A DNA stretch of 64,000 bases from Rhinopomastus cyanomelas (lineage: Eukaryota; Chordata; Aves; Bucerotiformes; Rhinopomastidae), in NCBI GenBank assembly GCA_013400115.1, contig VXBP01000409.1:124001-188000 (forward strand), given 5' to 3'. Below the pieces are notes generated by a model. That model was not told the DNA's origin. It saw only the letters and a list, made by a program, of their open reading frames with translations, and did not search any database. The translations under genes and the position numbers were made by a program. This document shows, piece by piece, positions 36,201-48,200 of the stretch (within the stretch, counting starts at the first letter, position 1; the number at the start of each line of letters is the position of its first letter).

Positions 36201-39200
36201 GCTTATGCAACCTCCCATCTTTTCCTGTAGATTATTTCTGCAATCAAACAGCGTTTTGTCACGCAAAGCTCTCTCCAATGAAATCAGAAGGGCAAGATCA
36301 AGCTCTGTTCCCGACTCACGGTCACATACAGGTGTTTTTTGCCCCAAGTGAACGCTGCGTTAAATGTCTGGAAGTAAAAACAGGTGAAGATGTTGATTTG
36401 CCTCTGCTTGTTTGAGCAGGATTGTTTTTTCTAAGAGCTGAGCAAATATTTGCTAATTTATGGTTAATTTGCTTTAGATGGTGGAGGTTGAATTGAACAC
36501 AGTCTTGTTTGTTGCTGTGATTATCCACTTGCATGGCAGCAATGCTCTGTCTCATACTGGAGGCTTCCTTGTGCAAACATACTGGACGACCTGTTCACTC
36601 TCCAATTAATGCACACGCTAATTTAAGCCAAGTGACAACGAATAGCATCAAAAATGATGAACAGAATAGGGGAAAGGAAATGAGGATGGAGAGGAATAGC
36701 AATTGCCTACGAGGGCTGCACAGACTAAACAAACCCACAACCTAACAAGCTCAGATAATGCATTTGTTTAGCACAAGCCAGTGAGAGCTGTCAAACAAGC
36801 CACACATGTGCCTTCTGATGTCTTGCTTCATAGAATCATTAGGGATTGGAAGGGATCTCAAAAGATCATCCAGTCCAATCCCCCTGCCACAGCAGGGTCA
36901 CCTAGACCAAGTCACACAGGAACACACCCAGGCGGTTCTTAAACATCTCCAGAGAAGGAGACTCCACAACCCCCTGGGCAGCCTGTTCCAGTCTCCATCA
37001 CCCTCACTGGGAAGAAGTTCCTTCTCATATTGATGTGGAACCTCCTCTGTTCCAGCTCACACCCCTTCTCCTATCCAGAAAACCCAAGAGAAGTGATCTA
37101 ACAAATGAGAACAGAGAGGTGCAACACGACAGCAGAAGCTTCCAGCAAGTGGGGTTTTTTTGCTAGTTAGTTGGTCAGCCATACAGTAAAGAAATAAATA
37201 ATGGACTCATCTTAGATTTGTCAACTTTTAGATGAAAAAAAAGCAGCCTGAGGTTTGTTTGGGTTTTTTCATGATAGGAGCCTTATCAATAAATCCTATT
37301 ATTTTATGGATATACATAAACTAATATAGATTGGATTATATATTATATAGATTATATATTGTACATAATCTAATGTAATATGTAATCTTTTAAGGCACAA
37401 CATCTACCTCCATCACAGACTCACAGAACATCAGGGATTGGAAGGGACCTTGAAAGATCACCCAGTCCAGTCTCCCTGCCAGAGCTGGACCACCCAGACC
37501 AAGTCATACAGGAACACATCCAGGTGGGTTTTAAACATCTCCAGAGAAGGAGACTCCACAACCCCCCTGGGCAGCCTGTTCCTGCACCTGCTGCTGATGT
37601 AAGGAACCCTGAATCTACAATCTACAACCCTGAAATCCAAACAAGCCAACATATAATCTATTCACACATTTATGTCCTTCAACTATCTTTTGAGGCTTTA
37701 ACAAAAACCAGCTGACCTGGAAGAAAACAAGGGTATTCCTGATGTAAGGGGGCAGTATCTGCAGGCAGTATCAGTAAGAGAAAATGATTTTTTATTGTGA
37801 CTTGAGGACTAATCAGCACAATGGGTCCTTTCCTGGTGAGTTTGCCATTTGGGAACGACAGGAAGGAACATCTGGGAAAAGAGGCGTTTACTACACCCTG
37901 TCAGCTTCAAGATAATAAAACAGCCCAGTCCTTGTTTATTTGACTTGCTCTTCATTATCTTCCAGCCACTGCAAGTGTCACACAGAAGATTTCTTAGCAG
38001 GCAAATGAATTGTTCGTGCACTTTGAAGAAATTACTGAGCAGCAGCAGTTCCTGACGAATGTTAAACCTCCAGACCCACAGCACTGCTCAACAGCACTGT
38101 GCCATCTACGGACTTGTCCAACAAGGAGCGATGACAACGCTCCCTCAGACCCACTGTGCACGGTGTCTAAGGCTCCCTGTGCAGACTGAAAATGCTTACA
38201 GCTCGTACACTTTGGGAGGCATAGCCCCATTTCCAGCACGACTCACAGAATCAGAGAATCATCAGGGAGTCGAAGGGACCTCAAAAGATCATCCAGTCCA
38301 ATCTCCCCACCACAGCAGGATCACTTAGACCAAGTCACACAGGAACACATCCAGGTGGGTTTTAAACCTCTTCAGAGAAGGAGACTCCTCAACTCCCCTG
38401 GGCAGCCCCTTCCAGTGCTCTGTCACACTCACTGGGAAGAAGTTCCTTCTCATATTTATATGGAATCTCCTATGTTCCAGCTCACACCCTTTGCCCTTCG
38501 TCCTATCACTAGATGACATTGAGAAGAGCCTGACTCCATCCTCCTGACACCGACCCTTCACATATTTATAGACATTAATGAGGTCACCCCTCAGTCTCTT
38601 CAAGCTAAACAGACCCAGTTCCCTCAGCCTCTCCTCATAAGGGAGGTGCTCCACTTCCTTCATCATCCTCATTGCTCTACACTGGACTCCCTCCAGCAGC
38701 TCCACATCCCTCTTGAACTGAGGGAACCAGAACTGGACGCAATAATCCAGATGAGGTCTCAGCAGTGCAGAGTGGAGGGAGAGAAGAACCTCTCTCCATC
38801 TGGTAACCACCCCCCTTCTGATCCACCCGAGGATGCTGTTGGCCCTGTTGGCCACAAGAGGGCGACACTGCTGGCTCACGCTCATCCTGCTGGCCGCCAG
38901 GACCTCAGATCTCTTTTCTTCTACTCATCTCTCCAACAGGTCAGTCCCCAACCTGTGACTCATGTTCTTAAGCTATGAGTTACCTGGATCCCCTCTGAAA
39001 ATGAAGTTAGGAAGCCTACTTAGCCTTGCAGTTTTCAATGGAACGATGCTTGAATGCTTTTAGAAGACAGCTGTAATTGTCTGCATATAAAGGTGCACTT
39101 CATCTTGCACTGCAGAGATTAGATGGACCTTTAAGAGATATATTGCCAAGCTGTCTCCTTTAGAGCTGAGAGACTGATGAGGAAGAGACAGGTGAGTGAC

Positions 39201-42200
39201 CAGGAAATTTTTTATACAGAGCATAACAGATCCCACGAAGGCCATGGCCCTGGCCACTGCCTGCTTCGGTCAGCAACGCTCCTTTATCTGAGCTCTAGAG
39301 AGGGAAATGCATCTGCGCCTGTTCCCAGAAGCAGGGGTCAGAGCTAAGGCTTCCATGTACTATTCCTGATACACACCATTAATGAGTCAGTACATGCTGG
39401 AAACTTCAAAGTGAAATAATTATAAGTGCTTCAGATTCATAGTTTTCTATTAACAGAGGATTCATGGCATTAGAAAGGAATGGCCTGAGAAAGTGGATCC
39501 ACTTGGCTTATAGTCATTTCTCTGGATTTGAATAGAGGAGAAAATGGGAGGACACTGAGAAGAGCCCTGCTCCTCAAAGGCATGCTGCATGATGAAGTAA
39601 AGTGAAAGAAGGAGAAATCATATCTGAAAGATAAACCAAAGTCCCTCCCAACCCAACCTCCACCCCATCTATCTCAGTACAAACGCTCTCAGCACAGAGG
39701 GCTCACAGAGATAATGGTTTGGCATTGGTCAGATTAACATGCACTGAAGGGAGAGATACCAATCCTGGATGTAAATTTGGTGTGCTGTGTAAGACCAAAG
39801 GTTGACCAGCATCCTGTTTTCCATCACAGCCAGCAAGAGGAGGTTTAGAGAATACAAGAACAATGCAAGCAGGGGTTGCTGATAATTAACACTATTTCTT
39901 ATTTTTAATAGGCTTTCCATCTTCTGGAATATCTTAGTGTATCCTGAATCATCCACATCTTTGTTTCTGGTGTCTTATCTGCTGTGATTTTTCCTTCAGA
40001 CAGCTTCCTTAATCCACCCTATGACCTCTGCACTGTCCCAGGACAATAAGCTCTGTCACTGGAAGCCAGGCAGTGGTGAGAGCACTGGACATGGGGACTA
40101 GAAGGGTATTTAGGACATGTACAGTTAGGAAACTCCCTCTGATGAAGCATACAGATTTATTTCATTCTATGCCTGTCAGCAAGATGCAAACACATTCTCT
40201 GTAGCCAGAGGAATACCTTTGGGATTAATTACTGCACCAGCTTTCTGCTTTTCACAGTGCTGCCTCCCTTCACAAACCTATTCAGTGTTGTGCTCCATGG
40301 GCAAATGCTCTTCCCAGAGACCTCCATAAATTCACTGAGGCAAAACGGGCTAAACAGGGTCTAAAGTGAAACAAGCCCATGCAAAGTGGATTTATTAGCT
40401 GTTCCAATTGCTTCCCTTCATTTGCTGGAAGGCTGTGCTGCTACCTTCACTATCGAATCCCAGGAAAGGAACTGAAAGCCTCTGGACCTCGGTGGAATTT
40501 GCGACAACTCAGGAAGGACTTCAGACATCTCAAAGACGGGCGATGCAGCTGCCCGGGGCATGGAGGGAAGTGGGAGCACCGGTCCTGGCAGAGGGGCAGG
40601 CTCAGCTGCCTCCTGCCCAGCACTGGTCCCAGCCCTTAGTGGCAGGATAACTTTCCAGGGAGCTGCGATTGGCCATCCTGAAGCATCAGGACTGAGTTCC
40701 CTAGAGAAACATTGTGCTTAACCACATTTTTCTGTGTGGGAATCATATACAGTACTTCCCCTCCCGATGACTATCGCATGCTTGAGCAGTCATTTGAAGT
40801 TGCTGTGTTCTGTTTTGCTCCTATTATCAAATCACAGCATTAACATAACAAGGTTAATTATAACTACCAAAAATTTACAACACCACCACACACAGATCGT
40901 TCAGAATCTAAAGTATATTCTTTGATAAGGACCATAAGAAAAGTCCCTGCCCCAGAAAGAAATCACAGAACATTAGGGATTGGAAGGGACCTCGAAAGAT
41001 CATCTAGTCCAATCCCCCCACCACAGCAGGACCACCTAGACCAAGTCACACAGGAACACATCCAGGCAGGTTTTAAATGTCTCCAGAGAAGGAGACTCTA
41101 CAACCTCTCTGGGCAGCCCATCATAGTGCTCTCATATAGGTCCTTCTCATATTTATGTGGAACCTCCTATGATACAGCTCACACCCACTGCCCCTTGTCC
41201 TACCATTAGAGGACACTGAGCAGAGCCTGACTCCATCCTCCTGACACCCACCCTTCACATATTTATAAACATTAATGAAGTCACCCCTCAGTCTCCTGCA
41301 AGTTGAAGAGACCCAGCTCCCCCAGCCTCTCCTCATAAAGGAGGTGCTCCACTTCCTTCATCATCCATATTAACTGATGACTACAGGGTCAGCTAGATGC
41401 TTAGTAAGTACTGTCCAGTGTGTGGCTTCCTGCAATTCAGAAATATCCTTGGACTTTCTACATTGCAGCTTTGATGGTTTCTCTTGTTAATTGCACTCTG
41501 TGTTTGTTTCTAACATTTGAAGTTAAGGAGAACTGAGCTAAATTGGGCTTTGAGCTGAACTGCTGAGCAGTTAGTCAGAAGGAATGGCGTGATCGGTGAG
41601 GAATGCATTCCAAAACAAGAGCAAAGGTGAATACTTCTGTTTTAATTTGAAGTATTGACCTTATTCAGACATTAAATTAGAGCATTTTAAGAGACATCTC
41701 TAAAGGTTTCAAGCTGAAATGTCAGCCTTTCTAGAAAAGTTGAAACCCCTGTACATGTGATAGGGATGCTCCCTTCTAAGGCAGCTGTTTCTTTTACAGA
41801 ATCACAGAATCATTCAGGTTGGAAAAGACCCTTGAAATCATCAAGTGCAACCATCAACCCTACTATACAAGTTCACCCCTAAAACCAGATCCCCCAACAC
41901 CACATCTAAGCGTCTTTTAAACACATCCAGGGATGGGGACTCAACCACCACCCTAGGCAGCCCAGTCCAGTGCCTGAGCACTCTCTCCAGGAAGAATTTC
42001 TTCCTGATGTCTAGTCTAAACCTCCCCTGTTGGAGCTTGAAGCCCTTTCCTCTGCTTCTGTCACTAATTACCTGTGAGTAGAGCCCAGCACCAACATCTC
42101 TACAATGTCCTTTCAGATAGTTGTGGAGAGCAATGAGGTCTGCTCTCAGCCTCCTCTTCCTCAAACTAAACAGCCCCAACTCTCTCAATCTCTCCTCATC

Positions 42201-45200
42201 AGATTCATTCTCCAGGACCTTCACCAGCTTTGAAAAACGAGAAGAAAGGTGACTATTCTGTTTTAATTTGGGGTATTTACCTTATTCAGACATTAAATAA
42301 GAGGATTTTGATGGATACTCATAAAGGTCCAGACCTGAAAAATCAGCCTGTCTTGTAAAGTTGAAACCTCAGTACATGTGTTAGGGATGCTCCTTTCTAA
42401 AGCAGTTGTTTCTCTGCTGAAGTCAGTGTTTGCATTCAAGGACACGCAAGGTGCAATGTACCTCATTGTGCTTACATCCTGATCTCATAAGGAACCTGGT
42501 TCTCCCACCCCTCTCTTTGTCCCTTCACATGGCATTTCCTTGCTGATGTGACAGATGATGCAGTTGGTTGTAAATGTCACAGGTGCACACATCCTGCCAC
42601 AGGCTGAGCTGAGACACCCAGAGCATTCCAGCTGTGCTAACACGCTCCTCCTCACTTTCCCAGATGTCTCACTCTGCCTGCACGTTAGGACAGCTGGTGA
42701 AGCCATCCCAGAGACGCTGCCTGGGACGGGTGACCGAAGGAGGAATGCGGAGGCAAACTGGAGCTGAGGAAAGCGGTTGCTGGAAAGCTGGCTCAGAAAT
42801 TGAACCCTCTGACCAACCAGCACTTGGACAAGACAAGGAGATTACTCACACAGCTCGAGTCATTCATGTGACCAGGGCAGCGACGGCTGGTCTGATCCTA
42901 GACCCGGGGAGCTTTTCAATATTTACATGGACATTCCCCCTCAGTTTCTTGTGCCATGCGCTACTTTTGAAAAGATCAGCTGGGCAAATCACTGCAAAGC
43001 CACCAAAGCTGTCTACCAGATGGTGGCCACTGATTAATTTGTCTCAACTTCAGCCAAAAAGGAAGAAAATGCAATGGGTGGAGCAGCAAAGACAAGCACA
43101 ATCAACATCCGACCAAACAGGGTTTCCTGTCACCTTGGGAACCACACTGATTGGCACTGTGGTTTCCTGTGTACAGGCTAAAACCAGTAGCAACTGGAGT
43201 AACAAGAATAAACGCCAGATAAGAGACCGGGGAACGCAATAAAACCATTATTAAATTAACCTGACTAAACCTCACAAGAAGGTAAAGGTGCAACCAAGGG
43301 GTAGGCACAGGCTGTGTGTTGAACTGAGCGCTCCCTGGCATCTCAGAGAAGAAGATTATGAAGCTGCAGAACTTTTCCAAACAAGGGTTAGTTGAATTAT
43401 CCACTCCCAGAAAAGAACATCACGTGCTTTGGAGAGCTTTTCTGCCCGAGGGGAAAGAGAAGCCTGTGGGACAACTCAAAGCAGAGCTAGATCTGGGAGC
43501 GGAAACATACTGTCTGCCCACACCAACCCGAAGTAATTTGGAAAAGGTGCTAGAGACACAGGGAAAGGAACTGTGGGTGTGAGTTTGGGTGATGGCACTT
43601 GGTTATTTGCATTTATTCATTTAGATCCTAACTCCTACAGAGTTTTGCCTCAGGGAGTTCTAACCACAGTCGAAAGTCTTCTCCACCAGCCAGGAGTCAA
43701 ATAGTTAAAATACGTTTTTTAAAGGGTCTTTGTTTGGCTGGTGCCTGCATGAGTTCACTTCCTCTCCAGAGAAAGGGGACAACTTGCATTCCTGCCCTCT
43801 TCCTAGTTGCAGATAAGCAAAGGGGTTTGCAATGGGCTGGGCAGAACAGATGACTGTGCAGCTCACGTGCCCAAAGTTCTCAGCCTGACCGTGGACAGAA
43901 AGGCTCCACACATGCAAACTGGAGGTAAAGCATTATTCTCTCTCCAGCTGCGAATCCACATGTTAAAACAAACCTCTTAGGCACTGAGTGGGAGACATGC
44001 ACTGCTGCATCCTACCTAGAATCATAGAATCATTAGGAATTGGAAGGGACCTTGAAAGCTCATCCTGTCCAATCCCCCTGACACAGCAGGAGCACCTAGA
44101 CCAAGTCATAGAATCAGCCAGGGACCACAGGATCATCCAGTTCCTAATGTGTCCTGTGACTTAGACTGGTTTCTCTCAGTAGCCAAGATTTTTAGCCCTT
44201 GCCACCCAGAGCACAGGCACCAGCAGTCTTGATGTGCCCTTCCAGCTGGCTGAGGAGAAGGGAAGCCACAATGCTGGGCTGTGGGAAGTCCCTGCACCAA
44301 AAGGAGCATTGCTAAAAGGCACAGCCTGTGAGCAGCTGCCCACAGGCAGGACTGTTCCGCTCACGCCAGCTGCTACACAAGCAGCTCACGTCTTCATGTG
44401 CAAACTACATCTAGAAAAGGAAAACAGTGCCAGGGAACAATTCCAGGCACTCAAACGTGGCGATCGATACCGCTGTGTTTCAAGCCATACAGACCTGGCT
44501 TGTTTTCAGCCTTTGCCAACAAGAGCTCTCCGCAGCAACTCACGGGTGCAGTTTGGGAACCAGCACATAGAATTATAGAATCATCAGGGATTGGAAGGGA
44601 CCTCAAAAGATCATCTAGTCCAACCACAGAATCATCAGGGATTGGAAGGGACCTCAAAAGATCATCTAGTCCAACCACAGAATCATCAGGGATCGGAAGG
44701 GACCCCAAAAGATCGTCCAGTCCAATCACAGGATCATGCACAGACCAATCCCAACAGGCAGCCTGCACTCAGTCCCCTGTTGTTTCGGAGGCACAGGGAG
44801 CGTGGCAGCATGGGCACACACTGAGCTCTGCTAGCTGGCCTCAGTGCTGGAAGTATTTCAGGACACATTGAATTGAACAGTGCAAGTTAACAGGGCAGGA
44901 CAGCGCAGCTGAGAGATCTGCCAAGAGCAAGAAGTGCGTTTCTGAGATCCTTCAGAAAGTGGAGGGGTTTTAACTGCATTCCCTCACGCTCCTCAGATGA
45001 GGTGGACAGAGAGCCGTGCACAGGACTTACACTGCACTTCAGGTAAAGGCTCTCATCTTCACCGCTGCTCTTCACACAGACATGCCAACCATCCCGTCTC
45101 GATCTAGTGGTTCACAGCACAGCCAGGGGGGGTTCATATGCCATGTCCAAAGCGCTCTAATGACTTGAAGCCCTGGAGCACATAAATTCCTGCTTCCCAC

Positions 45201-48200
45201 CTCCTGCCTCCAAGCAGGTTTACTGGTCCCTGGTGCTTTGCAAATCCCTTCTGATAGGATATCACGGTGAAGCTGTTCTCCGGCGAGTGCTGTTGTGTTG
45301 GCACAGAGCTGCGCTTGGAACAATCGCACTGACATTTTCCTGAAAACAATCCCTAGGATTTAAATTAAGAATGCAGAAAGCATATTCAGCTCCACACAAT
45401 GGGGTAAATTTATCCTCCAAATCTATGCAAAGCTAGTGTATTTTGGCCAGGAAATTCAAGGCCCCTTCCTGTAAATATACTAGGTTCCCATACTTGGGTC
45501 ATAAACGACAAGACCTGGCGTGTTTACGGTAGTCCGAGTGCGAGGTGCTGTGCTCCAACTGTTACTTGATGTGTTTACTCACAACACACAGCTTTGTGTA
45601 AATACAACAGATCAGCAACACCTTGGTCATATTTCCAGCAACTGTGCTCTGTGATCTAGAAATCAAACAGACCTAGAATGGTTGGAAATTTTTCTCATCT
45701 ATGAAGAGCAGCGATTTGGTGGCAGCTATATCCCGAGATGTAGCTGCCGTTAAACTGATGAAGCAGAGAGCACATCAGGTCTTTCACCCTGGTTCCAACA
45801 CATAGAACCATAGAATCATTAGGGATCGGAAGGGACCTCGAAATCCCCCCTAGTCCAATCCCCCTGACACAGCAGGATCACCCAGACCAAGTCAATATGA
45901 GAAGGAACTTCTTCACAGTGAGGGTGACAGAGCCCTGGAACAGGCTGCCCAGGGAGGTTGTGGAGTCTCCTTCACTGGAGATGTTTAAGACCTGCTTAGA
46001 TGTGGTGTTGGGGGATCTGGTTTCGGGGTGAACTTGTAGAGTAGGCTTGATGGTTGGACTCAATGATCCCAAGAGTCTTTTCCAGCCTGAATGATTCTGT
46101 GATTCTGCAGCATCTTGGCCCAAATTAATCTCTGTATGTATTTGTGTGGGGGTTTATTGTGGGGTGAATTTAACAAGCCTTTTTTTTTTCTCCTAATCGA
46201 GTTAGTTTTGGTTTTTGCCTGCAATTTATATGTGTTTTTTGAACCCTCTTCACTTTGTTTTTCTTGTTTTGGCCCGTTAGCACAACTAACTAAATTAATT
46301 GGTTAATTTTGTCTCTGGCTAAAACCTTGACAATAAGGATCTTTCCCTTTTAGACAGAATAATTTCCCAATGAATATGTAACAGGCTGAGAAAACACAGG
46401 GCTGTGATTTTCCCCACTGATTACTTAGAAGTAATAGCTGTGGTTTCAGGTCTCTGTGGCTAGGATGGAATACAAATGCTTGAGAACACTTTCCAAAGCC
46501 CAGTTTGTGGTTTTTAGCAGGCAGCAGAGGAGCTATTTCTACATTTTCTTTTCTTCCATGGCTTTTGCACGCTGGATAGTAACTAATTTGAACAAAACCA
46601 GAGTACTGTTCACAAGTTATTTAAAATGTAGTTGTCCCAGTCAGAAATAATGCTGGAGCTAAAACTCACAGCAGCAGTAGTAAATCAAGTGAATACTGTG
46701 CTGCTGTGGTAACTTATTTATATCCCCAGCATGTTTGTGTTTTAACAACTCACTGCTTGTCCTAAAAATTTTCAACGCCTGGCATGTCAGGATGAAATTT
46801 AAGATATCACATCCTACTTCACCAGATTCAGATTTTGGCTGGGACCATTCACATCAAGATGAATTTTGGGCAAACTAGCAGAATAAAATGAATCCCTACT
46901 CCACTGAAGGAAAATGTATTATTCATAAAAGCCTATAAAAGCATAAGTAGGAAAATAATCACTGATGCATTATTCATAGATGTGCTCATGGCAGAGAAAA
47001 GAATCATTTACATCCTAAATTCAGGCATTGGCGCTATGATATTGTGACAATTCATCACCAAAGACACCCACAGGAGAACAACATCAGCTCTCCCACTCCT
47101 CGGTCAGTAACAGCACTGTGTGGGCTGCCGCTGGAGAAGGCTTTAGCTGCAAGGGAGCAGTAGTTGTGAAAACACCGCGACTCTGAAGCATCGCACTGAG
47201 CGAGCCAGGAGGCCAGGAAAGGTTCTGAAGTTAGCCCTTCATTTGCCTGCCCCAGCTTCTCTCATTAATTGTCACAGGAAGGGGTCAGTGTCTCTTCGTT
47301 CTGACAGCTGTCGCCACTCCATAGCTGTGGGTCCACCCTCCGGGCTCGGCCACCAACCACATCTCCATCCCTGGGCGCACATCCCTCACCAGCATCCAGG
47401 AAAATAACGCACCACTTGCCTCCGCCGGGCCACTTACCACCCTGGCTACGTGCCTACCTTCCCGCCTCCAGGATGCCCGCTCGGGCACCGCAGGCGACAG
47501 AGGTGCGGGGCTGGGTGGCGGTGGCAGTGCTGCCCCGCCGGCTCTAGGTGTCACCCGCTCCGCGCCCGCAAAGCACCGAGCGCGGCTCCCCGGCGCTTTC
47601 CGACCGTCGCGGAGAGCAAGTCCCAGGGCTGCTGGGGAGCTGTGTTACCGAAAGAGCTCAGCGAGAGCCTTTCCCGTTAAGGGGCTGGTGGGGGGATTGT
47701 ACATGAAGTCGGCTCTGGTATTTGAAAGCAAAATAAATGCATTTAAAGAAGTTGGGCAAAGTCCCAGAAGCATCTTGATCTTTGGAGAGCTGTTGATTAA
47801 CTGTCTCTGAAGCTGACAAGGTTATTGCTGTTGAAGGTTCAGAGAGACAGCTGCTGGTGTGGTGCTTTGTGAAAAGTCAGTCCTGCTGGATCTGTGTACT
47901 CAGGCATGCTCCTTACAGCAGCACCCAGCGTGCACAGAAGGGAGAGCGTGAAGGCACAGCTGCCCTCTGGCTTTCCCACCCCATCCTTCAGAGGTGCTGT
48001 CACGAATCTCCCACAGAGATGGCTCACACTCCAGTTTGGCCCATGGTCTACTGATTTCTTTGTAAAGTGTTACCATCCAGTCTGGATCCTACCAGACCTT
48101 TCACGACTATGGATCACACTTTAGGAATCAAACAAAGGAGCTTTGCAAGTTAGGAAATACTGCTCTAGAACCACTGTCACAGAATCACAGAACACTAGGG

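Noticed and set aside
38325..38885. 186-codon minus-strand open frame that might be taken for a gene
   Set aside because: It is CR1-derived (C-terminal end of the retroposon ORF2) and truncated, not a host gene.
42634..43242. 202-codon plus-strand open frame in the 20.6-kb intron, ending next to an AATAAA
   Set aside because: It is the longest non-CR1 open frame, but it has no recognisable domain, no codon-bias signal I can judge, no start context or partner exons, and runs antisense to PTPRR. Chance is the simplest reading without transcript data.
44398..44871. 157-codon open frame with repeated IGRDLKRSSSPTTESSG units
   Set aside because: The protein-like repeats come only from translating the 51-bp array of CR1 tails.
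47285..47554. Proline/alanine-rich minus-strand frame in the CpG island as a coding first exon
   Set aside because: GC-rich DNA gives such frames by default. The donor at 47438 would put it out of frame with the next PTPRR exon.
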